From an uncultured Bacteroidales bacterium (GTDB lineage Bacteria; Bacteroidota; Bacteroidia; Bacteroidales; F082): a stretch of DNA of 64,000 bases. Shown here piece by piece: positions 1-7,975 of this stretch (within the stretch, counting starts at the first letter, position 1; each line of letters begins with the position of its first letter). Where the stretch lies: positions 1 to 64,000 of the forward strand of contig CALAZZ010000096.1 of assembly GCA_937926515.1 (NCBI GenBank), read 5' to 3'. The notes under the pieces are model-generated. The model was not told the origin of the DNA, did no database searches, and saw nothing but the letters and a program-made list of their open reading frames with translations. The position numbers and the translations under genes are program-made.

Positions 1-126
1 CTCATATTGTAACTCCTCACATCTGATACAAGCACATCTGCCATGTAGTCCTGTTGTTAAGAAGGATTATCACACAAGGTTGCCAATCAACAATTTAAAC
101 AGGGTTTATACTTATTATTGTTCAGC
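1..126. other. Window edge, no gene seen
   Basis: The first 126 bases lie downstream of the leftward adenine deaminase gene. I see no convincing reading frame, hairpin terminator or promoter box here. The stretch may be the end of an intergenic region whose other gene lies outside the window. Confidence 0.5.
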
Positions 127-1773
127 TCAGTCGCTCACCCCCAACTCCACAAACTCAAACTTGGCCCCATCAAACAATCCCTTGTCGCTCAGCTTAAGCT
201 GCGGTATCACCAGCAGCGCCATGAACGACAGCGTCATATAGGGAGCGTGCAGTTTGGAGCCCAGGTTCTTGGCCATGGTATCAATGGTTTCGTAGGCTTT
301 GGCTACGGCATAGCCATCGGCGGGGGTCATCAGTCCGGCCACAGGCAGGGGCAGCACATGGTCCTTGCTGCCATCAGTTACAGAAATGCCCCCCTTGCAT
401 TCCACCAGCAGGTTGATGGCGCGGGCTATGCTTTCGTTGTCGGCACCTACGGCAATGATATTGTGGCTGTCGTGCGCCACGGTGGAGGCGATGGCTCCTT
501 TTTTGAAGCCAAAGTTTTTGATAAAAGCGATGGCCGGTGTTGCCTTATTATAACGATTCATCACCACCAGCTTTAGGATGTCGCGCTCGGTATCGCTCAG
601 CAACATACCATCCACTGATTTGGGTTCCGTTTCGATGGTGCGGGTAATAAGCTGCCCTTCAAGGGCTTCGATCACCCGGATCTGTTTGGCATCCGACTTG
701 ATCTGCAGGTCAGAAGGTTTAATCTTGGCAGCTACAAAATGGTTGGGAGTACCGGCCTCTACCGACTCGATCAGGGTGCTGCCGTTCTCAGCAACCAGTT
801 GCCCGTTGATGTAAGTTTTCAACACATTGAAATCTTGTAGATTATCCACCACAATAAAGTCTGCGGCATCACCGGCACGAAGCAGCCCTACATCCAGTTT
901 ATAATGCTTTACCGGGTTCACAATACAACTTTTGAGCACTTCCAGCGGATCGTATCCCTCCTGGAAGGCTTTTTTCACCAGCAGGTTGATGTGTCCATGC
1001 ACCAGGTCATCGGGATGCTTGTCGTCGCTGCAGAACAGTACCTTATCGGCATGGTCTTCCATGAGTGGAATAAGTGCGTCAAAGTTCTTGGCAGCGCTAC
1101 CTTCGCGTATCTGTATCTTCATGCCATAACCGATCTTTTCCAAAGCTTCTTCAATGGTAAAACACTCATGGTCGGTGCTGATTCCGGCCTTAATGTAGGT
1201 TTCGGCATCCTTGCCGCGTACACCGGGGGCATGGCCGTCAATGGGTTTGTTGTGCTTTTTGGCAATTGCGATCTTTTCCATTACCTCAGCATCTTTAAAC
1301 AGCACCCCGGGATAGTTCATCATCTCGCTCAAGTATTTGATCTCATCACGTTTCAGCAATGCTTCGATCTCAGCAGGTCCAAGTTTTGCACCGGCTGTTT
1401 CAAAGGCGGTAGCAGGCACGCAGCTGGGCGCACCAAAGTAAAACTTGAATGGCACTTTATTGCCGTTTTCTATCATATACTCCACACCTTCCACACCCAA
1501 CACATTGGCAATCTCATGCGGATCCGAAACGGTGGCCACGGTACCGTGCACCACTGCCAGCCGGGCAAATTCGGACGGTACCAGCATGGAGCTTTCAATA
1601 TGTACATGGGCATCGATCAAGCCGGGAAGGATATACTGCTTGCTTTTAACAGGTTCCTCCCTGATGCGGTCGATCTGTCCCTCTTCAACAAATATGGTCC
1701 CCGGATAAATGCGTTCATTGATCAGGTCGATGATGTTTCCACTTACAGTAAAGGCTTTACTATCAGATTTCAT
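127..1773 (-). CDS. ade: Adenine deaminase
   Basis: Predicted to deaminate adenine to hypoxanthine with release of ammonia in purine salvage, in the cytoplasm. The 548-residue protein has the amidohydrolase fold signature: a metal-binding HxH pair (His56 and His58) in GLIDAHVHIESSM, then the family motif VSDPHEIANVLG and a C-terminal domain typical of bacterial Ade (AdeC). Length is normal for the family. The ATG at 1773 directly precedes a typical N-terminus. A weak -7-like box (TACCTTTA, complement of 1803-1810) lies about 30 bases upstream. No downstream gene is seen before the window edge, so it may be monocistronic. Related cyclic amidohydrolases such as dihydroorotase or hydantoinase are less likely because the Ade-specific motifs are intact. 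Confidence 0.95.
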   Translation of the reverse strand: MKSDSKAFTVSGNIIDLINERIYPGTIFVEEGQIDRIREEPVKSKQYILPGLIDAHVHIESSMLVPSEFARLAVVHGTVATVSDPHEIANVLGVEGVEYMIENGNKVPFKFYFGAPSCVPATAFETAGAKLGPAEIEALLKRDEIKYLSEMMNYPGVLFKDAEVMEKIAIAKKHNKPIDGHAPGVRGKDAETYIKAGISTDHECFTIEEALEKIGYGMKIQIREGSAAKNFDALIPLMEDHADKVLFCSDDKHPDDLVHGHINLLVKKAFQEGYDPLEVLKSCIVNPVKHYKLDVGLLRAGDAADFIVVDNLQDFNVLKTYINGQLVAENGSTLIESVEAGTPNHFVAAKIKPSDLQIKSDAKQIRVIEALEGQLITRTIETEPKSVDGMLLSDTERDILKLVVMNRYNKATPAIAFIKNFGFKKGAIASTVAHDSHNIIAVGADNESIARAINLLVECKGGISVTDGSKDHVLPLPVAGLMTPADGYAVAKAYETIDTMAKNLGSKLHAPYMTLSFMALLVIPQLKLSDKGLFDGAKFEFVELGVSD

Positions 1774-1928
1774 GGTTATTTATACTTTATTATAATGAGG
1801 TATAAAGGTAGTTGATTTTTTCTTGATGTAAACAGGCAAATGGTTTAACCGGAAATGGACCGGAAGTGTTTTATCCTGTTAATCAGTAACTCATGAACTG
1901 TTTGCTGGAAGATACCCGGTGTATGCTG

Positions 1929-3035
1929 TTAATGGCTTGTGCCAATGTTTCTGAGCTCGATGCCTATTTGTTCCTGCATGGTGATGATGGAATCGCTCAG
2001 GCCGGTAATATGTCTGCGCATATCTTTAGGTGGATTGGTTATCTGTCCGAGTAAAGCAGAAGCTTCATTGAGCGACTTTTGGGCTTCGATAAGTAGGTTT
2101 GAAAGATAGGCTGCAGCTTGGTCGCTAAGGCGGTGTTGGTTGCGCTCTTGTGCATAGCGGTTGTAGTTGTCAGCAGCCGAATTAAAAAGCGTCGTGGCGC
2201 GATTGAATAGCACAATCCTGTCATTCAGGTGGTTCACACGCAAAGCCTCTTTGATATATTCAAGGCGTGTACTGATCACCTGATGCCTGAAGTTATTCAA
2301 CTGTATACGCCTTTGCTCAGCGAGTAATTGTGTGCCAGGTGAAGATCGCTGAAATAAAGCTATGGTATCTTCATACATAAAAGGTGTTGAATACAAGGGT
2401 TTATCCTTTTCTCCAAGAGCAAAAGTTCTGTAACTGACCACCTGTTCCAGAAACTGCCAGGTGGGGTCATAAGGCATATGCGTCTCAATCATTTCGGGTG
2501 GTGCAACCATGAACCAGCTGTCGTCATAAGCATGAACATAGCGGCCGTTCTGCATACTGCCTGATGCAAAAGTCGGGTCGGTCAAATACCAGCTGTCATT
2601 TACCTTAGCTGCAATCCAGGCATGTGGAAGGGGATCGATGCGACCCTGCTGCCTGGTGAAGCCATGTACGGTAAATACAGGTATGCCGGCAAGCTTGCTC
2701 AGGGTGTCCATCAGTCCGGCATAGCCTTCGCACACGCCCTTCCGTTGTTTTAAGGTGTTAAGGATAATCTGTTCGTAAGCTTGCTCCTTAGGTATACGGT
2801 TAATGCTTCTTACATCATAACGGATAGCAGTGGCCAGCCAGTAGTAGATGGCGTATAGCCTTTGTTCATCAGCATCGAAATGGTTATTGATATAGTCACT
2901 TAATTGCTGTACTGTTCGTGTTTGAGAATTTGGAATGGTTTGCATCTTATTCTCAATATGTTTTCTTCCGGCTGATTGCACTGCAGTTGCAGACAAGAAG
3001 ATCCCAAAAAACATCAAACATAGGGTTAATCGCAT
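1929..3035 (-). CDS. Secreted transglutaminase-like domain protein
   Basis: A 368-residue exported protein with an N-terminal signal peptide (hydrophobic residues 4-20, cleavage near SAG). Residues about 50-160 match the bacterial transglutaminase-like/papain fold: Cys102 in KGVCEGYA, His138 in LPHAWIA and Asp153 in LTDPTF have the order and spacing of a catalytic triad. This fold hosts proteases and peptide-modifying enzymes, so the substrate cannot be named. The C-terminal half (about 200-368) is helical, polar and unrecognised. A near-consensus -7 box (TACTTTTTG, complement of 3061-3069) sits 26 bases upstream of the ATG, which supports this start. It shares strand but not close spacing with ade, so co-transcription is uncertain. 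Confidence 0.8.
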   Translation of the reverse strand: MRLTLCLMFFGIFLSATAVQSAGRKHIENKMQTIPNSQTRTVQQLSDYINNHFDADEQRLYAIYYWLATAIRYDVRSINRIPKEQAYEQIILNTLKQRKGVCEGYAGLMDTLSKLAGIPVFTVHGFTRQQGRIDPLPHAWIAAKVNDSWYLTDPTFASGSMQNGRYVHAYDDSWFMVAPPEMIETHMPYDPTWQFLEQVVSYRTFALGEKDKPLYSTPFMYEDTIALFQRSSPGTQLLAEQRRIQLNNFRHQVISTRLEYIKEALRVNHLNDRIVLFNRATTLFNSAADNYNRYAQERNQHRLSDQAAAYLSNLLIEAQKSLNEASALLGQITNPPKDMRRHITGLSDSIITMQEQIGIELRNIGTSH

Positions 3036-3060
3036 TCCTAACTTTTTATGTGAATAACGA

Positions 3061-3069
3061 CAAAAAGTA
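3061..3069 (-). promoter_or_regulatory. Probable -7 box for the transglutaminase-like gene
   Basis: On the minus strand this reads TACTTTTTG, one base longer than the Bacteroidota consensus TAnnTTTG. It lies 26 bases before the ATG at 3035. No clear -33 TTTG box is visible. Confidence 0.4.
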
Positions 3070-3082
3070 GCAAATGTTACAT

Positions 3083-3117
3083 AAAAAAACCTGCACCAAA
3101 ACCAGGTTTGATGCAGG
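3083..3117 (-). terminator. Rho-independent terminator of the lipoprotein gene
   Basis: On the minus strand, arms CCTGCATCAAA and TTTTGGTGCAGG form an 11-pair stem with one G-T pair, followed by seven Ts. It begins 27 bases after the stop codon of the lipoprotein gene and separates it from the transglutaminase-like gene. Confidence 0.8.
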
Positions 3118-3143
3118 CCAGTTGTTTTTGTAGCATTACTAGA

Positions 3144-3893
3144 TTAGTCGGTTATGGTTACGCTTTTTTGTTTAACCGTTTCAGTTAAAAAGTAGTAGGT
3201 ATTGCCACCATAGGTGGCTGTGGTATAGCGCACGGCAGCAATGGATACGATAGCAGTTCCGTTTGATACAGAGCTTAATTCGGCAGATGAGAAGTTTGCT
3301 GTGGAGGCATTGGCCGGAAGCACTTTAACCACCTGGCTCACATTCACATACAATGAATCGGCATTGGAAACACCTGTGATGGGCAGGTTAAGCCCGTCTG
3401 ATTTGGAAATGGTTTCGTCAACATTGACATTGCCTACATTAGGGAAGCCTCCTGTTACGGTATGGTTGAACGCAGGAACATTTGAAGAGGTGTTTCCCTC
3501 AACGCTCCACTCCACAGTGTTGCCAAACTCAATGCCCGTCGGATTGGCAGCACTTGCTGTGGCCAGATAAGTATTGTTGCCTGATTTTTCCATGCTTTCG
3601 CCGTTAACTTGTACATTGCCGGCATCAGCAAAAGATGACCAGTTGTTTCCACCATCAAATACAGCCACAGCAGTACCTACATCAATGGTAATGGGGCCTA
3701 TGGGGCTGTCTTGCACAGTTTGCGATTTAACGGCAACAAGTGTCCCGTTGCCTAATTTGGTGGTGCCATCATTATTGTCCTTTGGATCGTCCTCATCTTT
3801 TTTGCAGGCAGTGAGGCTAAGGCTTAAAGCCATGGCTAAGGCAAATCCGATTTTAAAAGTCCTGTTTGCGATTTGTGTGATTGATCTTTTCAT
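3144..3893 (-). CDS. Hypothetical surface-type lipoprotein
   Basis: A 249-residue lipoprotein of unknown function. The N-terminus has a basic start, a hydrophobic core (about 14-29) and a lipobox ending SLTAC, so Cys30 should be lipidated. It is followed at once by KKDEDD, which resembles the lysine-plus-acidic lipoprotein export signal described in Bacteroidota for surface-exposed lipoproteins. The rest is rich in Gly, Asn, Ser, Thr and Val and looks like secreted beta-sandwich material without a recognised catalytic motif. I chose the ATG at 3893 and not an in-frame ATG at 3956, because a perfect -7 box (complement of 3939-3946) lies between them. The gene appears monocistronic, with its own promoter and terminator. 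Confidence 0.75.
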   Translation of the reverse strand: MKRSITQIANRTFKIGFALAMALSLSLTACKKDEDDPKDNNDGTTKLGNGTLVAVKSQTVQDSPIGPITIDVGTAVAVFDGGNNWSSFADAGNVQVNGESMEKSGNNTYLATASAANPTGIEFGNTVEWSVEGNTSSNVPAFNHTVTGGFPNVGNVNVDETISKSDGLNLPITGVSNADSLYVNVSQVVKVLPANASTANFSSAELSSVSNGTAIVSIAAVRYTTATYGGNTYYFLTETVKQKSVTITD

Positions 3894-3938
3894 TTTGGGT
3901 TTTTTTTGAGGTTTTCTTAATTGAGAATTAGTACCGCA

Positions 3939-3946
3939 CAAAATTA
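3939..3946 (-). promoter_or_regulatory. -7 box for the lipoprotein gene
   Basis: The minus strand reads TAATTTTG, a perfect TAnnTTTG match, 46 bases upstream of the ATG at 3893. It excludes the longer reading-frame start at 3956. Confidence 0.65.
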
Positions 3947-3956
3947 AAGGGTGCAC

Positions 3957-4211
3957 AGGCGATCTGAGCTATGTGTTTTATACCAATTTACTACGTTGAT
4001 TACCCTAGTATTTTGTCAACCCTACTTTTGCCGTCCCAAGGCTTGATCTTTTTCCTCATATCTTCAAAATAAATCCTTTATGTAGCAAAGGCTACACGCA
4101 GGGTTTCTTTTTCTATCTGAGAAAAAATCGCGCTGCGACTTAACCGACACATTAGCCTTGACACTAGTTTATGAAAATTGAGTATTTCCAATCCTGCTGG
4201 CTGCATACAAC
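3957..4211. other. Gene-free stretch with an orphan promoter-like box
   Basis: No convincing protein is encoded here. On the plus strand TACTTTTG (4023-4030) is a perfect -7 box. The first ATG after it (4079) is followed at once by a stop codon. A small hairpin with arms TGTAGC and GCTACA lies at 4080-4095. Possible explanations are an untranslated RNA, a decayed gene or chance. Confidence 0.45.
4023..4030 (+). promoter_or_regulatory. Orphan -7 box pointing toward the antisense strand of ssb genes
   Basis: TACTTTTG matches the consensus perfectly and TTG occurs at 3996-3998, about 24 bases upstream. No plus-strand gene starts for 1.7 kb. A transcript from here would run antisense through the ssb array. 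Confidence 0.35.
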
Positions 4212-4248
4212 AAAAAACCCGGCCATCGAAAGGGTCGAGGGCCGGGTC
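4212..4248 (-). terminator. Rho-independent terminator of the ssb array
   Basis: On the minus strand, arms ACCCGGCC and GGCCGGGT (with extra inner TCGA pairing) are followed by six Ts. It lies 23 bases after the last ssb stop codon and ends the leftward ssb transcription unit. Confidence 0.85.
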
Positions 4249-4270
4249 TGGCAGCAAATCAATGCTCAGT

Positions 4271-4612
4271 TCAGGCAATCTGCGGTTCATGTACCTGCAG
4301 GTTATAAAGGACAATTTCCGGCTTTTCGCGAAGCTTGCCTTCCTTATCAGTATAAGGCCGGGATGTGTTTTTGCCTATGATGCTGATCTTTTTTCCTTTT
4401 TTCACTTTTTGTTGAACCAGGTGCGCACACTTGCCCCAGGCTACCACCTGATGCCACTTGGTGGCATGAACCTTTTCACCTGATTTGTTCATTATTTCTA
4501 CACTGGATGCAAGCGCAAAGCGAGCAATGATCCGATTGTTTTCGAGCTGTTTCACCACTGGCGCAGTTCCTGTGCGCCCGGTGAGTGTTATGGTGTCGTT
4601 TGTTGTTGTCAT
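4271..4612 (-). CDS. ssb: Single-stranded DNA-binding protein, short OB-fold form
   Basis: A 113-residue OB-fold protein of the SSB family, predicted to bind single-stranded DNA in the cytoplasm. Recognisable blocks are TITLTGRTGTAPVVKQLEN near the N-terminus and the SSB core HATKWHQVVAWGKCAHLVQQ followed by a VKKGKKISIIGK strand. The protein stops right after the OB fold with PQIA. The flexible linker and acidic tip (usually ending in IPF) that recruit partner proteins in standard SSBs are absent. It is clearly diverged from the two neighbouring copies, and lies last in the three-gene leftward array before a strong terminator. The main replicative SSB is probably encoded elsewhere. Confidence 0.85.
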   Translation of the reverse strand: MTTTNDTITLTGRTGTAPVVKQLENNRIIARFALASSVEIMNKSGEKVHATKWHQVVAWGKCAHLVQQKVKKGKKISIIGKNTSRPYTDKEGKLREKPEIVLYNLQVHEPQIA

Positions 4613-4650
4613 GATGTTGATGTTTGAGTTAATTAGAGTTAGTTAATTCC

Positions 4651-4979
4651 GGAGTCGGGAGACCGGAGACGGAAGTCCGGTTTCAATCCGGTTTTCTGTC
4701 TTCCGTCTTCGTTCTTCCACATATTACGCCGTTTTCTGCAGCAGCACAAGTTCATTCAAATGCACTTCCACGCTTTGGCGCTTATTGCCATCCTTGTCTT
4801 CCCAGTTATTGGAGGTCAGGCGGCCTTCGATGGCGATCTCCTGTCCTTTCTTCACATATTTCTCAATGATGTCGACCACCTTACCAAAGGCTACAACAGT
4901 ATGCCAGTCGGTCTGCTCTATGCGCTCGCCTTTATCATTATTATAATAATTATTGGTTGCGAGCCTCATTCGGGCCATT
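4651..4979. repeat. Direct repeat, copy 1
   Basis: This 329-base stretch is identical by eye to 5101-5429 (offset 450). It covers a spacer with an inverted repeat (AGACGGAAG at 4667-4675, CTTCCGTCT at 4700-4708) and the 3' three quarters of the middle ssb gene. Confidence 0.9.
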
Positions 4980-5062
4980 TTGCGTTCGTTACCAATTTGT
5001 TTGATCTCTGGGTCCATACCTGGACGTCCAATTAGTTGTACTGAATTTCTAAGAGTTGTCAT
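4724..5062 (-). CDS. ssb: Single-stranded DNA-binding protein, tandem copy
   Basis: A 112-residue OB-fold SSB. The core shows TDWHTVVAFGKVVDIIEKYV and KKGQEIAIEGRLTSNNWED, classic SSB motifs, and it ends with LNELVLLQKTA without an acidic interaction tail. From about residue 29 to the end it is identical at DNA level to the next copy upstream (5174-5512). Only the first ~28 codons differ, for example RPGMDPEIKQIGNERK here. The start at 5062 aligns with the MTTLRNSVQLIGR start of its twin. It is probably co-transcribed with its twin and perhaps with the third ssb from the box at 5558-5565, although the inverted-repeat spacers between genes could attenuate the transcript. Confidence 0.9.
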   Translation of the reverse strand: MTTLRNSVQLIGRPGMDPEIKQIGNERKMARMRLATNNYYNNDKGERIEQTDWHTVVAFGKVVDIIEKYVKKGQEIAIEGRLTSNNWEDKDGNKRQSVEVHLNELVLLQKTA

Positions 5063-5100
5063 GATGATGATGTTTTAGTTAATTAGAGTTAGTTAATTTA

Positions 5101-5429
5101 GGAGTCGGGAGACCGGAGACGGAAGTCCGGTTTCAATCCGGTTTTCTGTCTTCCGTCTTCGTTCTTCCACATATTACGCCGTTTTCTGCAGCAGCACAAG
5201 TTCATTCAAATGCACTTCCACGCTTTGGCGCTTATTGCCATCCTTGTCTTCCCAGTTATTGGAGGTCAGGCGGCCTTCGATGGCGATCTCCTGTCCTTTC
5301 TTCACATATTTCTCAATGATGTCGACCACCTTACCAAAGGCTACAACAGTATGCCAGTCGGTCTGCTCTATGCGCTCGCCTTTATCATTATTATAATAAT
5401 TATTGGTTGCGAGCCTCATTCGGGCCATT
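5101..5429. repeat. Direct repeat, copy 2
   Basis: Identical by eye over 329 bases to 4651-4979. It includes the same spacer inverted repeat (arms at 5117-5125 and 5150-5158). The identity stops inside the N-terminal coding part of the ssb gene. Confidence 0.9.
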
Positions 5430-5512
5430 CTGCGGCCATTGCCGAGTTCTTTAAATTCCGGGTCTATACCCAGGCGTCCGATCAGTTGTACTGAGTTTCT
5501 TAATGTTGTCAT
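5174..5512 (-). CDS. ssb: Single-stranded DNA-binding protein, first copy of tandem pair
   Basis: A 112-residue OB-fold SSB, predicted to bind single-stranded DNA. It has the same TDWHTVVAFGK core and the same truncated C-terminus (VLLQKTA) as its downstream twin. The first ~28 residues differ (RLGIDPEFKELGNGRRMA here). The frame stays open to 5560, but a perfect -7 box (complement of 5558-5565) and alignment with the twin place the start at 5512. It is the promoter-proximal gene of the array and is divergent from the KamA-family gene. Loss of the acidic tip would remove the standard docking site for replication and repair partners, if it holds the usual role in this family. Confidence 0.9.
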   Translation of the reverse strand: MTTLRNSVQLIGRLGIDPEFKELGNGRRMARMRLATNNYYNNDKGERIEQTDWHTVVAFGKVVDIIEKYVKKGQEIAIEGRLTSNNWEDKDGNKRQSVEVHLNELVLLQKTA

Positions 5513-5557
5513 GATAGTAAATTTTTTAGTTAAACAATTAGTGAATAAACAACGAGG

Positions 5558-5565
5558 CAAATTTA
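5558..5565 (-). promoter_or_regulatory. -7 box of the ssb array
   Basis: The minus strand reads TAAATTTG, a perfect TAnnTTTG match, 45 bases upstream of the ATG at 5512. It fixes that start over the longer frame opening. Confidence 0.65.
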
Positions 5566-5608
5566 TGGTGGGGTGTAAAGATTAGTCGTATGATTAACAA
5601 GTACATAC

Positions 5609-5634
5609 GTATATATACACTTACAAACGTTTGT
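5609..5634. promoter_or_regulatory. Two palindromes in the ssb/kamA divergent spacer
   Basis: GTATATATAC (5609-5618) and ACAAACGTTTGT (5623-5634) are perfect palindromes set four bases apart between two divergent transcription units. They could be a regulator binding site. Function is inferred only from position and symmetry. Confidence 0.35.
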
Positions 5635-5730
5635 CAACGATTAAATTATTATATATCAATGATTTAGAAAATTTATCAAATTGAAAAGAAAAACTAATTA
5701 TGGACGATTTTGTAAATATTTTGTATATTA

Positions 5731-7950
5731 ATGGCCTATCAAATTAAAACGATTCGTATCATGCTTACTGAAAATCAGAAACTGGATCGCATTGCCATCA
5801 CGGTCAAATCGCATAAGTTACTTAAGAAACTGTTAAAGGAAAATCCGGTATTGGAGGAGATCATGCGTCATGCCCGGAACGAAACAGAAGCACTGATTGG
5901 GGTGAGAAACTGGATTTTGGCATACTTAAAGCAGCGTCAGGTGGCATTTAACTTTTATAAGGGTACAGATACGGGACGAGAGTCTTTTGAACAGCTGACA
6001 TGGCAGGATTATGCAGCTATTCGCATACTCGATTATGTTGATAATGCCGGGCGAGAGTTTGAAGACCCCAACCTAAGGGGCGAGATTGCCATCAGCAATC
6101 CGATCAAGTTGATTTGGCTGGCGGTCAATTTCGGTACAGGCGGTGCAAAACCTTATTTTTTTGAAGATATGCTCTATCTTTTCCGACAGTTTAGCGGTTC
6201 ATATCAACGCGAATTTCCCGAAAAGGACGAGCTCCTTGAATGGATGGAAAGATACCCTTCTGGTCTTGATCCACGTATCGTTAAACTGCGCGAGGAAAAC
6301 AGAGACCGTATCATCAATATTTTGATTGACAAGCTTGATCATGGGGAGATCAGAAGTGAACGCTACCAGTTTTCACCTAAACTGTCGCAAGAGCAGAAAT
6401 TCCTTCAAATGCTGGAGTGGTGGGACGACTACCGCTTTCATCTTTCTTTTGCTGTTCGATCGCCTGAACTGCTTAACGAGCTGCTTGGCAACAGCCTTGA
6501 CCCTGACACCATGAAAATCCTTTTTGAAGCCGAGCAGGCCGGTATCCCGTTTTTTATAAATCCCTATTACCTCTCACTGCTCCATGTGAGGGTTCCTTAT
6601 TTTGCCATAGGTGCTGATCTTGCCATACGTTATTATGTGATCTACAGCCAAAAGCTGGTCGATGAGTTTGGCCATATCCTGGCATGGGAGAAGGAGGATA
6701 AGGTTGAACCAGGTAAGCCTAATGCAGCCGGATGGATTTTGCCAACTCACCACAATGTGCACCGCCGCTATCCTGAGGTTGCCATCCTCATCCCTGCCAC
6801 CATGGGACGTGCCTGTGGGGGCTTGTGTGCATCATGCCAGCGAATGTACGACTTCCAGCGGGGCAACCTCAACTTCAACCTCGACAAACTCAAACCAGAG
6901 GAAAGCTGGAATGAACAACTAAAAAAGATTATGACCTATTGGGAAGAGGATAGCCAACTGCGCGATATTCTGATCACCGGTGGTGATGCACTGATGAGTA
7001 GCGATACCTCACTTAAACGTATTTTCGATGCTGTTTATGAAATGGCACTCAGAAAAAAACAAAAAAACGAATCACTTCCAGATGGTCAAAAGCATGCAGA
7101 AATACTGAGGGTAAGGCTGGGGACAAGACTGCCGGCGTATTTACCGCAACGTATCACAACAGAGCTTTGCTCCGTTTTGGCAGACTTCAAACAGAAAGCT
7201 TCAGCCATAGGCATCAGGCAGTTTGTGATTCAAACCCACTATGAATCGCCTATGGAGATAACTCCTCAAGCCAGGGAGGGCATTAACAGCTTGATCGATT
7301 CCGGGTGGCTGGTAACCAACCAGCATGTGTTCACCGCAGCTTCATCGCGGCGTGGTCATACAGCCAAACTGAGGCAGGTTCTTAGCGAGCTTGGCGTACT
7401 GCCTTATTATACCTTTACCGTGAAAGGCTATATGGAAAACAATTTCAACTTTGCCACCAATGCGCGTGCTGTGCAGGAACAGATTGAAGAAAAGATTTTT
7501 GGTGCGATACAACCGGCTGTTTATGACAAGATAAGAGAAATACCGGATGAACCTGAAAAGATTATTGAAAACATTCAACGTTTTTTAAAAGCTGAAGACC
7601 TGGCTTTTCTGGCCACTGACCGCAACGTGCTAAACCTTCCGGGCGTAGGAAAAAGTTTAACATTCAGGGTCATTGGAATTACACGATATGGGCGCCGAAT
7701 CCTTCGTTTCGATCATGATCAGACCCGAACACACAGCCCGATCATTCACAGTATGGGGCAGGTAATCATTATCGAATCCAAATCGATCAGCGAATACTTA
7801 AGACAGTTAGAAGAAATTGGCGAAGACGTTACAGAATACGAAAGCATCTGGGGCTACTCGGTTGGTGAAACAGAACCCCGATTGCCCATTTATGAATATC
7901 CCGAATATGAATTTGAGTTAACGGATGAGCTGACAAATATAGAAGTCTAG
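5731..7950 (+). CDS. KamA-family radical SAM protein, long form
   Basis: A 739-residue member of the lysine 2,3-aminomutase (KamA) family of radical S-adenosylmethionine enzymes. The iron-sulfur motif CxxxCxxC is present as Cys362, Cys366 and Cys369 in RACGGLCASC, followed by a KamA-like core (DILITGGDALMSS, VRLGTRLPAYLPQRIT, HVFTAASSRRGH). Classical lysine aminomutases are about 400 residues with the cysteines near residue 125, so this protein carries an extra N-terminal region of more than 200 residues plus a longer C-terminus. The substrate cannot be assigned; an EF-P lysine modification role (EpmB) is unlikely at this size. An alternative start is the ATG at 5761 (MLTENQ), which would leave room for a leader. 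It ends in a bidirectional terminator shared with etfA. Confidence 0.85.
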   Translation: MAYQIKTIRIMLTENQKLDRIAITVKSHKLLKKLLKENPVLEEIMRHARNETEALIGVRNWILAYLKQRQVAFNFYKGTDTGRESFEQLTWQDYAAIRILDYVDNAGREFEDPNLRGEIAISNPIKLIWLAVNFGTGGAKPYFFEDMLYLFRQFSGSYQREFPEKDELLEWMERYPSGLDPRIVKLREENRDRIINILIDKLDHGEIRSERYQFSPKLSQEQKFLQMLEWWDDYRFHLSFAVRSPELLNELLGNSLDPDTMKILFEAEQAGIPFFINPYYLSLLHVRVPYFAIGADLAIRYYVIYSQKLVDEFGHILAWEKEDKVEPGKPNAAGWILPTHHNVHRRYPEVAILIPATMGRACGGLCASCQRMYDFQRGNLNFNLDKLKPEESWNEQLKKIMTYWEEDSQLRDILITGGDALMSSDTSLKRIFDAVYEMALRKKQKNESLPDGQKHAEILRVRLGTRLPAYLPQRITTELCSVLADFKQKASAIGIRQFVIQTHYESPMEITPQAREGINSLIDSGWLVTNQHVFTAASSRRGHTAKLRQVLSELGVLPYYTFTVKGYMENNFNFATNARAVQEQIEEKIFGAIQPAVYDKIREIPDEPEKIIENIQRFLKAEDLAFLATDRNVLNLPGVGKSLTFRVIGITRYGRRILRFDHDQTRTHSPIIHSMGQVIIIESKSISEYLRQLEEIGEDVTEYESIWGYSVGETEPRLPIYEYPEYEFELTDELTNIEV

Positions 7951-7975
7951 ACATATGATGAGAAGCGACATAAAA

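Noticed and set aside
904..1815. A 303-codon open frame on the plus strand across ade
   Set aside because: It runs antisense to the intact adenine deaminase gene, has no recognisable motif and is a shadow of a strongly conserved coding strand.
4078..4314. Small minus-strand frame overlapping the end of the third ssb gene
   Set aside because: It crosses a strong terminator and overlaps ssb in another frame; no protein-like pattern.
4760..5035. Plus-strand open frames across the ssb genes, present in both tandem copies
   Set aside because: They are antisense to well-supported SSB genes and show repetitive isoleucine runs that mirror the opposite-strand codons.
5731..7950. EpmB-type EF-P lysine aminomutase
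   Set aside because: EpmB proteins are about 340 residues; this protein is more than twice as long and has a different N-terminus.
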